8,600 nt of DNA from Bacilli bacterium (GTDB lineage Bacteria > Bacillota_I > Bacilli_A > RF39 > UBA660), in the NCBI GenBank assembly GCA_900769635.1, contig CAAGHJ010000048.1, positions 1 to 8,600 on the forward strand, written 5' to 3'. The position numbers were made by a program, and so were the translations under genes. Shown piece after piece: positions 1 through 5,776 of this stretch (within the stretch, counting starts at the first letter, position 1; every line of letters starts with the position of its first letter). The notes beneath the pieces are model-generated. The model was given only the letters and a program-made list of their open reading frames with translations. It was not told the origin of the DNA and made no database searches.

Positions 1-16
1 ACTGCTCCATCCCGCG
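1..16 (-). tRNA. Fragment of tRNA-fMet 5' end, cut by window edge
   Basis: Read on the minus strand, base 16 is the first nucleotide of the acceptor stem (CGCGGGATGGAGCAGT), as in initiator tRNA genes, which start with an unpaired C. Only the acceptor 5' strand and the start of the D-arm lie inside the window. If the molecule is circular, this is the same tRNA half as 8502-8540. Confidence 0.7.
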
Positions 17-24
17 ATATTTAA

Positions 25-53
25 ATTTTATGCTGAGCAAATACCCTCAACAA
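25..53 (-). promoter_or_regulatory. Promoter of the tRNA-fMet 5' half
   Basis: On the minus strand a -35-like TTGTTG (53-48) is followed after 17 bp by a -10 element TAAAAT (30-25). The first base of the tRNA (16) lies 9 bases beyond the -10, about where transcription would start. The tRNA half therefore travels with its own promoter. The same elements recur at 8549-8577. Confidence 0.55.
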
Positions 54-116
54 CTATATTATGCTCCGTAAAAATAAAAAATCAAGTACTTTGAAATTTT
101 ATTTTAAAAACTTTTA

Positions 117-138
117 CCCTCATAATTAATTATAGGGG
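117..138. repeat. 22-bp palindrome in left non-coding region
   Basis: The 22 bases pair end to end with one mismatch and one G-T pair around a perfect 12-bp core, ATAATTAATTAT, flanked by CCCT and AGGG-type arms. No clear T-run follows on either strand, so a terminator is not obvious. It lies between the tRNA promoter and the 46-bp att-associated repeat and could be a protein-binding site of the recombination region. The rest of 77-247 shows no gene. Confidence 0.6.
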
Positions 139-247
139 AATTAACCGTGTCGCTTATCATATTTTTTTAGTTAAGAATTTTTATAATAACAGGCAGAAAA
201 TAAATAAAAAGACTTTTTGTCCGAAAGATATTTGTATTCTAGTTTAT

Positions 248-293
248 AGTAAGTATTTTATAAATACCAATAACACTGATTATATCAAGCAAG
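248..293. repeat. 46-bp direct repeat, left copy (candidate integrase arm site)
   Basis: This is a perfect match to 8435-8480 in the same orientation. It contains a dyad, GTATTT-TAT-AAATAC (253-267). In both copies a tRNA-like core starts about 20-27 bp to the right. Tyrosine integrases with an N-terminal arm-binding domain, like the one encoded here, use repeated arm sites around the crossover core. That role fits but is inferred. Confidence 0.9.
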
Positions 294-319
294 CAGATTA
301 AGTTAAAAACAAAAAGCCT

Positions 320-340
320 CTTATGAGCCAACGAGCTACC
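320..340 (-). other. Degenerate att-core-like site (left)
   Basis: Read on the minus strand this resembles the D-arm to anticodon-loop part of the initiator tRNA at 8501-8522. It differs only where CG in the right copy is replaced by a single A (plus strand), which destroys the anticodon stem. The seven-base anticodon-loop sequence CTCATAA is kept. Similarity to the right copy stops at base 341, and no tRNA 3' half lies on the other side. It may be a second or older attachment site, or the trace of an earlier integration. Confidence 0.6.
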
Positions 341-353
341 TACGCATATTATA

Positions 354-381
354 TTCATAAAAACAATGTTTATGATACAAT
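354..381 (+). promoter_or_regulatory. Candidate promoter and dyad for the ATPase-methyltransferase operon
   Basis: An extended -10 element, TGATACAAT (TG at 373-374, TACAAT at 376-381), lies 16 bp after a weak -35, TTCATA (354-359), and about 28 bp before the start codon at 410. A perfect 7-bp inverted repeat, TCATAAA (355-361) and TTTATGA (369-375), lies between and overlaps the promoter elements, so a repressor could bind here. Sequence-based prediction only. Confidence 0.45.
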
Positions 382-409
382 AATGGCAAGGTACAAGTAG
401 GAGTATTGT

Positions 410-2023
410 ATGCTAAAAGAAATCAAGCTAAATAATTTTAGAATTTTTAAAGATGAAAGTTTATTACTGGGGAAATATTTAACGGTTATTGCAGGTGGAA
501 ATGCGACAGGTAAATCTACCATTTTAGGTATGCTAGGAAATTGTGGAGAATTAAAAAAGAAAGACGGAGAAACCTATTTAGGAAAGCAATTCCGTTCAGA
601 ATTTAGTGAATTATTTAAAGCTAATAAACAATATGACCCAAGTGGTTCTGATAGATATGAAATAACAATGTGTGATGAAAATTTAAATGTTACGGACTAT
701 AGAAAATTTCGAGTTACTTGGCAGTCAGAAGAGAATCCTAAAGGCGGTGAACGTTTTAGATTAGTACCATACCATAAAGATGAAGAACAAGATAAAACTT
801 TATATGATAAATTTAAACTTCCAGTAATTTATTTAGGGTTATCAAGATTATATCCTATTGGAGAAGCAACAATTACAAAATCGAAATCTAAAAATATTGA
901 ATTTTTAAACGAAGAACATCAAAATTGGTATATTAAAAAATACGTAGATATTTTATCCATTAAAGATGATATAGTAGGAATATCAAGCTGTCCGATAAAT
1001 GAAACAGATAAAAAGACTTGTATCGGAATAAATACTGACAAATATGATTATCTTTCAAATTCGGCTGGACAAGATAATATAGGTCAGATTTTATTGACAT
1101 TATTGTCATTTAAAAAATTAAAAGAAGAATTGCAAGAACAATGGAACGGAGGTTTACTTGTTATTGATGAAATTGATGCGTCTTTGCACCCTTCTGCTCA
1201 GGAAAAACTTATAGATACCTTTATTTCAATAGCCAAAGAAATTGGCATTCAGATTGTTTTTACAACTCATAGTTTAAGTTTACTGGAATATATAACACAC
1301 AAAACGCGTGGTAATACTGCTAATATAAATAATAATATTGAAATATGCTATTTCACTAATGCTAATAAAAAACTTACTTGCTATAAAAATCCCACATATA
1401 CCTGCATTGAAAATGATTTGCTAATAAAAACAAGCAAGCAACAAATAAAAATAAAAGTATATACCGAGGATAATGAAGCAAGATGGTTTGCTAAAAAATT
1501 GCTTAATGATTATTCAAAATATTTAGATTTTGTAGATAGTAAACTTGGTTGTAAAGAACTTATTACTTTGTTTAATTGCGACCAAACTTATTTTGGCAAT
1601 AACCTTATAATTTTTGATGGTGATGTTACACAAAACGATTTGAAAAACATAACTGCAAAGTATAAAAAGAACTATTTTACACTACCAGGAAATAGTAATC
1701 CCGAATCAGTATTTTATGAATATTTGATACATTTAGATGAAGATAGTTCGTATTGGTCAAGAGAAAATGCTGAACGAGGATTAACTTATACATACTTTAA
1801 AGAAAAAGGTCCAAACAATAAGGAAATTTACAAAAATGGTAAAAAAAGAGATAAATACAAAAGGTGGTTTAACGAGCATTTATCTGCTTTTGAAGATACT
1901 GGACTTTACGGGATATGGGCAGAAGATAATGCTGATTTGGTTATTCAATTTAAAAACAATTTTATTGAGGCATACAACAATGTTGCTGACCGTTTGTGTT
2001 TGACAAAACTTGTGCTACAATAA
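410..2023 (+). CDS. OLD/ABC-type ATPase with C-terminal TOPRIM-like nuclease domain
   Basis: The 537-residue protein is a predicted cytoplasmic ATP-driven nuclease of the overcoming-lysogenization-defect (OLD) type. Visible ABC-ATPase motifs are Walker A GGNATGKST (29-37), signature-like SNSAGQDNIG (216-225), Walker B LLVIDEIDASLHP (249-261) and the switch histidine in TTHS (285-288). The C-terminal part has a TOPRIM-like pattern: E353 in VYTEDNEARWF and D403/D405 in IIFDGDV, then LPGNSNPES near 420-430, a stretch also seen in ATPase-associated TOPRIM/DUF4435 proteins. Relatives act in phage defence, as in Gabija GajA, OLD and the AriA/AriB pair of PARIS, which can also occur fused. The ATG follows TAGGAG (398-403) by six bases. 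The methyltransferase begins 18 bp downstream, so the two are probably one operon. Substrate and trigger are unknown. ATPase assignment is firm; TOPRIM and defence role are moderate. Confidence 0.85.
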   Translation: MLKEIKLNNFRIFKDESLLLGKYLTVIAGGNATGKSTILGMLGNCGELKKKDGETYLGKQFRSEFSELFKANKQYDPSGSDRYEITMCDENLNVTDYRKFRVTWQSEENPKGGERFRLVPYHKDEEQDKTLYDKFKLPVIYLGLSRLYPIGEATITKSKSKNIEFLNEEHQNWYIKKYVDILSIKDDIVGISSCPINETDKKTCIGINTDKYDYLSNSAGQDNIGQILLTLLSFKKLKEELQEQWNGGLLVIDEIDASLHPSAQEKLIDTFISIAKEIGIQIVFTTHSLSLLEYITHKTRGNTANINNNIEICYFTNANKKLTCYKNPTYTCIENDLLIKTSKQQIKIKVYTEDNEARWFAKKLLNDYSKYLDFVDSKLGCKELITLFNCDQTYFGNNLIIFDGDVTQNDLKNITAKYKKNYFTLPGNSNPESVFYEYLIHLDEDSSYWSRENAERGLTYTYFKEKGPNNKEIYKNGKKRDKYKRWFNEHLSAFEDTGLYGIWAEDNADLVIQFKNNFIEAYNNVADRLCLTKLVLQ

Positions 2024-2041
2024 AACCAAATAGGAGCTTTC

Positions 2042-2878
2042 GTGTTCTACTCACCACTTCGTTATCCTGGAGGAAAGGGAAAAATACTTTCTTTCATGAT
2101 AGACCTTATAAAATTAAATAAACTTCAAAATATTGAATATGTTGAGCCGTATGCGGGTGGTGCTGCGGTTGCGCTTGGTTTGCTTTTAAATGGCTTTGTT
2201 AATAAAATTCATATTAATGACTCAGATAAAGCTATACACGCTTTTTGGTATTCTATTTTAAATTATACAGAGCAGTTTATAGAAAAAATTATTAGTACAC
2301 CGGTTACGGTTGAAGAATGGCGTAATCAAAAAAATATATATAATAATATTGATAACTATTCTATTTTAGAAATAGGATTTTCAGCCTTTTTTTTAAATAG
2401 ATGTAATCGTTCAGGAGTATTAAAAGGTGGACTTATTGGTGGATATGAGCAAAAAGGTAACTGGAAAATAGATGCAAGATTTAACAAACAAGATTTAATT
2501 AAAAGAATTGAAAAAATTGCATTGTATAAAGATAAAATAGAATTATACAATGAAGATACTGCTGAACTTTTAGAGAATAATAAAGAAGTTTTCAAAAATT
2601 GTATATTATACCTTGACCCTCCATATTATGAGAAAGGTTATCAACTATATAAGAATCATTATAAACCTAGTGACCACGCAAAAATCTCTGAATTAGTTAA
2701 AGAATTGAATTGTTATTGGGTTGTTTCTTATGATAACGTCAAGCCAATAGTAGCTTTATATAAGGATATAAAAAAACGGGAATTTAATATTTCATATTCA
2801 GCAGGTAAAAATCGCTTAGGGAATGAAGTCATGTTTTTTTCTAAAAATTTGAAAGTTCCCAAAAGAGAAATTTGTTAA
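2042..2878 (+). CDS. Class D12 (Dam-like) DNA adenine N6-methyltransferase
   Basis: The 278-residue protein transfers a methyl group from S-adenosylmethionine to N6 of adenine in a specific DNA site. Diagnostic motifs are in the D12/alpha order: N-terminal PLRYPGGK (5-12) and EPYAGGAAVALG (from 35), which bind the cofactor; NRCNRSG with a GG-rich loop in the middle; and catalytic YLDPPYY (DPPY 192-195). Length matches the roughly 270-280-residue Dam/DpnM-type enzymes. The start is GTG, placed by AGGAG (2032-2036) five bases upstream. Position behind the ATPase-nuclease suggests it marks self DNA for that enzyme, or partners the nuclease at 3526 in a restriction-modification arrangement. GATC is the usual Dam target and is absent from this whole window, but specificity cannot be read from the motifs. 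No truncation is visible. Confidence 0.92.
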   Translation: MFYSPLRYPGGKGKILSFMIDLIKLNKLQNIEYVEPYAGGAAVALGLLLNGFVNKIHINDSDKAIHAFWYSILNYTEQFIEKIISTPVTVEEWRNQKNIYNNIDNYSILEIGFSAFFLNRCNRSGVLKGGLIGGYEQKGNWKIDARFNKQDLIKRIEKIALYKDKIELYNEDTAELLENNKEVFKNCILYLDPPYYEKGYQLYKNHYKPSDHAKISELVKELNCYWVVSYDNVKPIVALYKDIKKREFNISYSAGKNRLGNEVMFFSKNLKVPKREIC

Positions 2879-2895
2879 ACCTACCCCATACAGCC

Positions 2896-2915
2896 CCTCT
2901 CATTGTGTGATGAGG
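2896..2915. terminator. Hairpin after the methyltransferase gene
   Basis: CCTCTCA (2896-2902) pairs with TGATGAGG (2908-2915) allowing one bulged T, around a five-base loop, and only TTT follows. It begins 18 bp after the stop codon and may end the ATPase-methyltransferase operon. The T-run is short, so it is a weak terminator candidate. Confidence 0.35.
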
Positions 2916-2955
2916 TTTCGTGACCGCAGATATAAGTTTTCCCAATTTGAAATTT

Positions 2956-3055
2956 TTCTCGGCTTAAAAATCCCCGCCTAAATAATTTAGAATGAGAGCA
3001 TTCTCTGGTGAATGATGAAAAGTTTTAGTGGCGTGAGGTATAAAGTTACCGAGAA
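2956..3055. other. Structured intergenic segment (possible RNA or cruciform)
   Basis: Three nested pairings fill this 100-base segment: TTCTCGG (2956-2962) with CCGAGAA (3049-3055); CGCCTAAA (2975-2982) with TTTA-GT-GGCG (3024-3033, a two-base bulge); and an apical hairpin AGAATG-AGAG-CATTCT (2989-3004). A competing palindrome CTAAATAATTTAG lies at 2978-2990. It looks richer in G+C than the genes beside it and has no open frame. It abuts the end of the minus-strand regulator gene, so it could be a 3' structure or bidirectional terminator, or a small RNA. Pairings are seen; function is unknown. Confidence 0.35.
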
Positions 3056-3056
3056 T

Positions 3057-3377
3057 TTATTTTAATAAAAAAGTCCTGATATATTTGTGAGTTAGTGCAA
3101 GTTCGTCTTTGTTTAGTTTCTCAAGCATATTATCTATATCAGCTTTTAAATCTTCTGTATCTTGTAAATAATAAAACTCAAACAAATCTTTTGGTTCAAC
3201 TCCTAATGATGTTGCAAGTCTTTCTATTAAATCTGCAGATGGGAAATTTTTACCGCTCTCAATACAACTTATATGTTTATCATCTACGTTTACTAATTCA
3301 GCTAATTGTGCCTGTGTTAGATTTTTCTTTTTGCGATATTCTTTTATCTTTCGTCCAAACAGATTTTTTATATTCAT
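3057..3377 (-). CDS. XRE-family helix-turn-helix regulator
   Basis: The 106-residue protein has a Cro/C1-type DNA-binding domain at about residues 8-62, with the typical run KKKNLTQAQLAELVNV, then HISCIESGKNFPS and LATSLGVEPKDLF. The short C-terminal tail is probably helical and could serve dimerisation. An in-frame ATG exists 72 bases upstream (codon at 3449-3447). The start at 3377 is preferred because GAGGT lies five bases before it and the domain begins there. It is transcribed away from the nuclease gene at 3526, and the 149-bp space between holds two matching inverted repeats around that gene's promoter. It therefore probably represses or tunes the nuclease pair. In size and arrangement it resembles controller (C) proteins of restriction systems, though other XRE repressors look alike. 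Confidence 0.88.
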   Translation of the reverse strand: MNIKNLFGRKIKEYRKKKNLTQAQLAELVNVDDKHISCIESGKNFPSADLIERLATSLGVEPKDLFEFYYLQDTEDLKADIDNMLEKLNKDELALTHKYIRTFLLK

Positions 3378-3432
3378 ATAAACCTCACTTTTCAATTTTA
3401 TTAAGGATTTTAGCAATTCAGAATGCAAAATG

Positions 3433-3459
3433 AGGTAAATAATTGACATTAATTTACTT
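3433..3459. promoter_or_regulatory. Operator O1 (inverted repeat)
   Basis: AGGTAAAT (3433-3440) and ATTTACTT (3452-3459) form an inverted repeat with an 11-base spacer and one mismatch between arms. It overlaps the -35 element of the nuclease promoter. Same half-site and spacing as O2, 51 bp away centre to centre, close to five helical turns. It is probably bound by the XRE protein encoded next door (inference). Confidence 0.65.
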
Positions 3460-3471
3460 GATTGATAGAAT
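3443..3471 (+). promoter_or_regulatory. Near-consensus sigma70-type promoter of the nuclease unit
   Basis: A perfect -35 hexamer TTGACA (3443-3448) is followed after exactly 17 bp by TAGAAT (3466-3471), one mismatch from consensus. Transcription would start near 3478. The promoter sits between the two operator dyads, O1 over the -35 and O2 just after the start, a layout that suggests strong expression held down by a repressor. Confidence 0.75.
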
Positions 3472-3483
3472 TTATTACAAGAT

Positions 3484-3510
3484 AGGTAAATTATTGTTTT
3501 TTATTTACCT
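3484..3510. promoter_or_regulatory. Operator O2 (perfect inverted repeat)
   Basis: AGGTAAAT (3484-3491) and ATTTACCT (3503-3510) are perfect reverse complements separated by 11 bases, as in O1. The dyad lies just downstream of the predicted transcription start and 15 bases before the start codon at 3526, where binding would block transcription. Confidence 0.7.
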
Positions 3511-3525
3511 TAAACATAGGTGAAA

Positions 3526-4188
3526 ATGAGTTTAAATACTGTATTAAATACAAAATTTGATATTTATAGAGTTTTAGAAGAACTATCAAAAACTAATCCT
3601 TTGTTTAATAGTGAATTAGAATTCCAATTTTACCTAGCTTGGAAAATAAAAGAATTATACAAAGATATTTATACAATCTGTTTAGAGTACCCATTAAAAA
3701 ATTATCAAGGGAAAAATAGAAACATAGATTTAGTTCTTGTTTGTAATAATGGGTGCTTAATTCCGATTGAATTAAAGTATAAAACGAGTAAATTTGAATA
3801 TTTTTTCAACAATATTAATTATAAACTAAAAGACCAAAGTGCGAATGATTTAAGCAAGTATGGGCATTTAAAAGATGTATCACGTATAGAATATTTTAAA
3901 GAAGCGGAAAAGAATTTTTTAGTAGGATATGTGATTACAATAACAAATCAAGCTAAAACATGGCAAAAGATTTTATCTCCTAAACAGACAGATTTTGAAT
4001 TTTCATTAGAAAACGGTTCAACGGTATGCAAAGGTGTTAAATATTGGCATATATGTAAATCTAACCACAATAAAAATAACTATTTACCTATAACTTTAAA
4101 AAATGATTATTTTATAAACTGGCATGATTTTATAATTTTTGACAAACCAAATGGGGTATTCAAAGTATTAGTTACGGAGGTCAAATAA
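3526..4188 (+). CDS. PD-(D/E)XK nuclease-like protein
   Basis: The 220-residue protein is predicted to be a metal-dependent DNA endonuclease or a relative. The core pattern is D68 in NIDLVLV, then E82 and K84 in IPIELKYKT, with an upstream acidic helix ELEFQFYLAWKI (E30/E32) that could supply a further ligand. The run YKLKDQSANDLSKY, then HLKDVSRIE, and later GYVITITNQAKTW recalls an uncharacterised restriction-endonuclease-fold family with a conserved LKNQGA..D..RYDFLKDI..LE segment; that match is from memory. ATG 3526 is chosen over GTG 3520 because the GTG lies inside AGGTG (3518-3522), the apparent ribosome site, although spacing to the ATG is only three bases. It is expressed from the operator-flanked promoter and followed one base later by the 83-residue gene. 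Biological target unknown. Confidence 0.7.
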   Translation: MSLNTVLNTKFDIYRVLEELSKTNPLFNSELEFQFYLAWKIKELYKDIYTICLEYPLKNYQGKNRNIDLVLVCNNGCLIPIELKYKTSKFEYFFNNINYKLKDQSANDLSKYGHLKDVSRIEYFKEAEKNFLVGYVITITNQAKTWQKILSPKQTDFEFSLENGSTVCKGVKYWHICKSNHNKNNYLPITLKNDYFINWHDFIIFDKPNGVFKVLVTEVK

Positions 4189-4189
4189 T

Positions 4190-4441
4190 ATGGTACGAGA
4201 AATTGAAGTTGAAATTGAAAAATTGTTATCAATAATGCCGTTAAATTGTGTATTTACTACAAAGTGGTTTAAAGATACGTTGCACGTACTATATGGTAGA
4301 CCTAGGGGAAGTTATATTCCTTCGGATTATTGCGAAAACATTTCAAATAAAGATGTGGAACGAAAAAAATATCGCTCTATTTATTTTCAAGCACTTGAAA
4401 CTGGGAAATATCGTTTTATAGGGATTAGCAAAAAAGAGTAA
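4190..4441 (+). CDS. Small conserved-looking protein coupled to the nuclease gene
   Basis: The 83-residue protein starts one base after the nuclease stop, with a strong GGAGG (4176-4180) nine bases upstream, so the two are co-translated. It has no signal peptide or membrane segment. It contains VFTTKWFKDTL, then YGRPRGSYIPSDYCENISN, and ends with YFQALETGKYRFIG. This recalls a small domain with a GS.(I/L)PSDYC.N core and a terminal F....G.Y.(Y/F)(I/L)G that I associate with nuclease neighbourhoods, but I cannot name the family. It may be a partner, specificity or immunity subunit of the nuclease. The two-gene order is the best clue. Confidence 0.75.
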   Translation: MVREIEVEIEKLLSIMPLNCVFTTKWFKDTLHVLYGRPRGSYIPSDYCENISNKDVERKKYRSIYFQALETGKYRFIGISKKE

Positions 4442-4442
4442 G

Positions 4443-4478
4443 TATCTTGTACTTATTTTTCGTTATGTTACAAATATT
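4443..4478 (+). repeat. 36-bp leader motif, copy 1
   Basis: 28 of 36 positions match 5390-5425, each copy lying just before a gene (4496 and 5439). The best-kept parts are TATCTTG at the start and TCGTTATGT in the middle. It can be read as a promoter: TTGTAC (4447-4452), 16 bp, then extended -10 TGTTACAAA (TG at 4466-4467). A shared regulatory site or duplicated leader is equally possible. Confidence 0.5.
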
Positions 4479-4495
4479 GCAAAGGTATAAATATT

Positions 4496-5377
4496 ATGAA
4501 AAAGATTTTTATTAGTTTATTAATTTGTTCATGTACAGCATTACTCGTTTATGCTAACGATATTCCAAATGCAGGTGTAGGTATTGTTTTACAAGATGTA
4601 AATAATCAAATATCTGTTCAAAAATTATTACCACATAGTAATATGGGGCTAAATGGTTTGAGACCAGGGGATATAATAACCGAAATCGATGGAGTTTCAA
4701 CTGAGAATTTATCTTTAAAAGATGTGCAGGCAAAATTTAGAGGCAAAAAAGATAGCTATATTAACGTAAAGATTTTAAGAGAAGAAGAATATGAGAACTT
4801 TTGGGGTAAGAAAATGACAAGACTTATTCCAATAGAAATTTCTAATATTCCTAGAAGTTATGAAATAGATAGAGATTTACCCATAAGAGTATTTAAAAAC
4901 GGTGATGAATATAATATAAAAATGAATTATCAAAATAAAAATTTAAGTTGTAATGTTGTTTATAGAAAAGAAAAATCTCAGTATTTACGAGTATTAAGCT
5001 GTTCTGAAGCCATTAATGAATATAATTATTCCGATTTTAGAACTGATATAAAAATTCCAGTAGAAACTTGGATAAATTTTGATAAGCTCATTTTTAAGAA
5101 ATACAATGAATATTCATTATGGCATAATAGTCCTAGTCCAATTATTACAAGTGGAAAAGAATTACAGCTTGCTAAATTAGCAAATCCTGCACCTCCTAAA
5201 AATGGAGACCCTTGTGGTTCACCTACAACTGTAGGAGTAGGTGTTTGGAAAAATGGAAGTTGTTATATTGATATGACAAAAGACATGACAGAACAAGAAA
5301 AGGAAGATTATTTTCGTTATAAAAATTTTGAAGAAGATTATGAAAATTATCTAAAATTCAGGAATGGAGTTTACTAA
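4496..5377 (+). CDS. Secreted PDZ-domain protein
   Basis: The 293-residue protein starts with a Sec signal peptide: basic MKK, a hydrophobic core, and a likely cleavage after VYA (residue 20). Two early cysteines (11 and 13) make a lipoprotein conceivable, but neither sits in a good lipobox. Residues 27-95 form a PDZ domain: GVGIVLQDV, the PHSNMGLNGLRPGD loop (46-59), EIDGVSTENLSL, and the closing INVKILR strand. No protease catalytic domain follows. The remaining 200 residues are unrecognised, with a Pro/Gly-rich two-cysteine segment (NGDPCGSP ... NGSCYIDM) and an acidic, tyrosine-rich tail. It probably binds peptide ends outside the membrane; the partner is unknown. Its AAAGG site is at 4481-4485. 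It is followed by a small membrane protein with a similar leader motif, so both look like co-regulated cargo rather than recombination genes. Confidence 0.8.
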   Translation: MKKIFISLLICSCTALLVYANDIPNAGVGIVLQDVNNQISVQKLLPHSNMGLNGLRPGDIITEIDGVSTENLSLKDVQAKFRGKKDSYINVKILREEEYENFWGKKMTRLIPIEISNIPRSYEIDRDLPIRVFKNGDEYNIKMNYQNKNLSCNVVYRKEKSQYLRVLSCSEAINEYNYSDFRTDIKIPVETWINFDKLIFKKYNEYSLWHNSPSPIITSGKELQLAKLANPAPPKNGDPCGSPTTVGVGVWKNGSCYIDMTKDMTEQEKEDYFRYKNFEEDYENYLKFRNGVY

Positions 5378-5389
5378 ACAACATAAAAA

Positions 5390-5425
5390 TATCTTGCAAT
5401 AATTTCTCGTTATGTAATAACTAAT
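5390..5425 (+). repeat. 36-bp leader motif, copy 2
   Basis: The second copy of the motif at 4443-4478, matching at 28 of 36 positions, lies 13 bp before the start at 5439. The -35-like TTGCAA (5394-5399) and the TG of an extended -10 (5413-5414) keep the relative positions of copy 1, while the -10 hexamer itself is poorer (AATAAC, or TAATAA at 15-bp spacing). Confidence 0.5.
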
Positions 5426-5438
5426 AAAAAGGATAACA

Positions 5439-5708
5439 ATGGAATATTTATTTTTTGTTTTATTTTTATATACTTTTAGAAAAATTGTTATAGAACTAAT
5501 TTTAATTTTTATTCTAGCTTGTATTTTGGTATTTATTTCAAAAAATATTATACTAATTGGAGTAGGAATTTTAGTTACTATTGGAATATTGGTAGGAATA
5601 AGACTTTTTACAGATTATTTAAAATATAAAGACGAAACATCAGAACAAAGAGCGGAACGACTTAAAACAGAAGAAATGATTAAGGAATGGCAAAAAAGAT
5701 ATTATTAA
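5439..5708 (+). CDS. Small membrane protein, two to three transmembrane segments
   Basis: The 89-residue protein is hydrophobic over residues 1-57: a short segment before RK (14-15), a helix at about 16-33 and another at about 36-54. A soluble, charged C-terminal tail (KDETSEQRAERLKTEEMIKE) follows that should form an amphipathic or coiled helix. I do not recognise a family. Start is supported by AAGGA (5429-5433) five bases upstream. It follows the PDZ protein by 61 bp and has the same type of leader motif, so the two may act together at the envelope. A holin, immunity or anchor role cannot be told apart from sequence. Confidence 0.7.
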   Translation: MEYLFFVLFLYTFRKIVIELILIFILACILVFISKNIILIGVGILVTIGILVGIRLFTDYLKYKDETSEQRAERLKTEEMIKEWQKRYY

Positions 5709-5760
5709 AAATTTTAGGTGGGCGGAAAGAAAAAGCATAAAATAAGATTATTATAAAAAT

Positions 5761-5776
5761 TACTCTTATAAGAGTA
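5761..5776. repeat. 16-bp perfect palindrome
   Basis: TACTCTTATAAGAGTA is its own reverse complement and lies 52 bp after the membrane-protein stop codon. No T-run follows, so it is a poor terminator. It could be a dimer-binding site. Confidence 0.5.

Larger units (their letters stand above)
1..76. repeat. Left copy of 76-bp terminal direct repeat
   Basis: These 76 bases are identical to 8525-8600, in the same orientation, and the match runs exactly to both ends of the window. It contains the first 16 nt of an initiator tRNA gene (minus strand) and that gene's promoter. An exact end overlap is what a circular molecule of 8,524 bp, a tandem array or an assembly-graph loop produces. Alternatively, two real copies of the region upstream of the tRNA may flank an integrated element. 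The repeat is seen directly; its cause is inferred. Confidence 0.97.

Noticed and set aside
301..345. Intact elongator tRNA-Met at the left core-like site
   Set aside because: Only about 21 bases resemble a tRNA; acceptor stem, closing anticodon stem and TpsiC arm are all missing.
2356..2595. 79-codon minus-strand open frame inside the methyltransferase gene
   Set aside because: It lies wholly antisense to a gene with full D12 motifs, has no convincing ribosome site, and gives no recognisable protein.
2879..3056. Retron-type non-coding RNA in the structured gap
   Set aside because: No reverse transcriptase gene is present anywhere in the window, so a retron cannot be supported.
3095..3433. 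112-codon plus-strand open frame opposite the XRE gene
   Set aside because: Low-complexity Leu/Tyr/Gln-rich translation antisense to a clear helix-turn-helix gene.
3378..3449. Longer start for the XRE regulator
   Set aside because: The extra 24 residues precede the domain and would place the coding region over operator O1; GAGGT before 3377 marks a better start.
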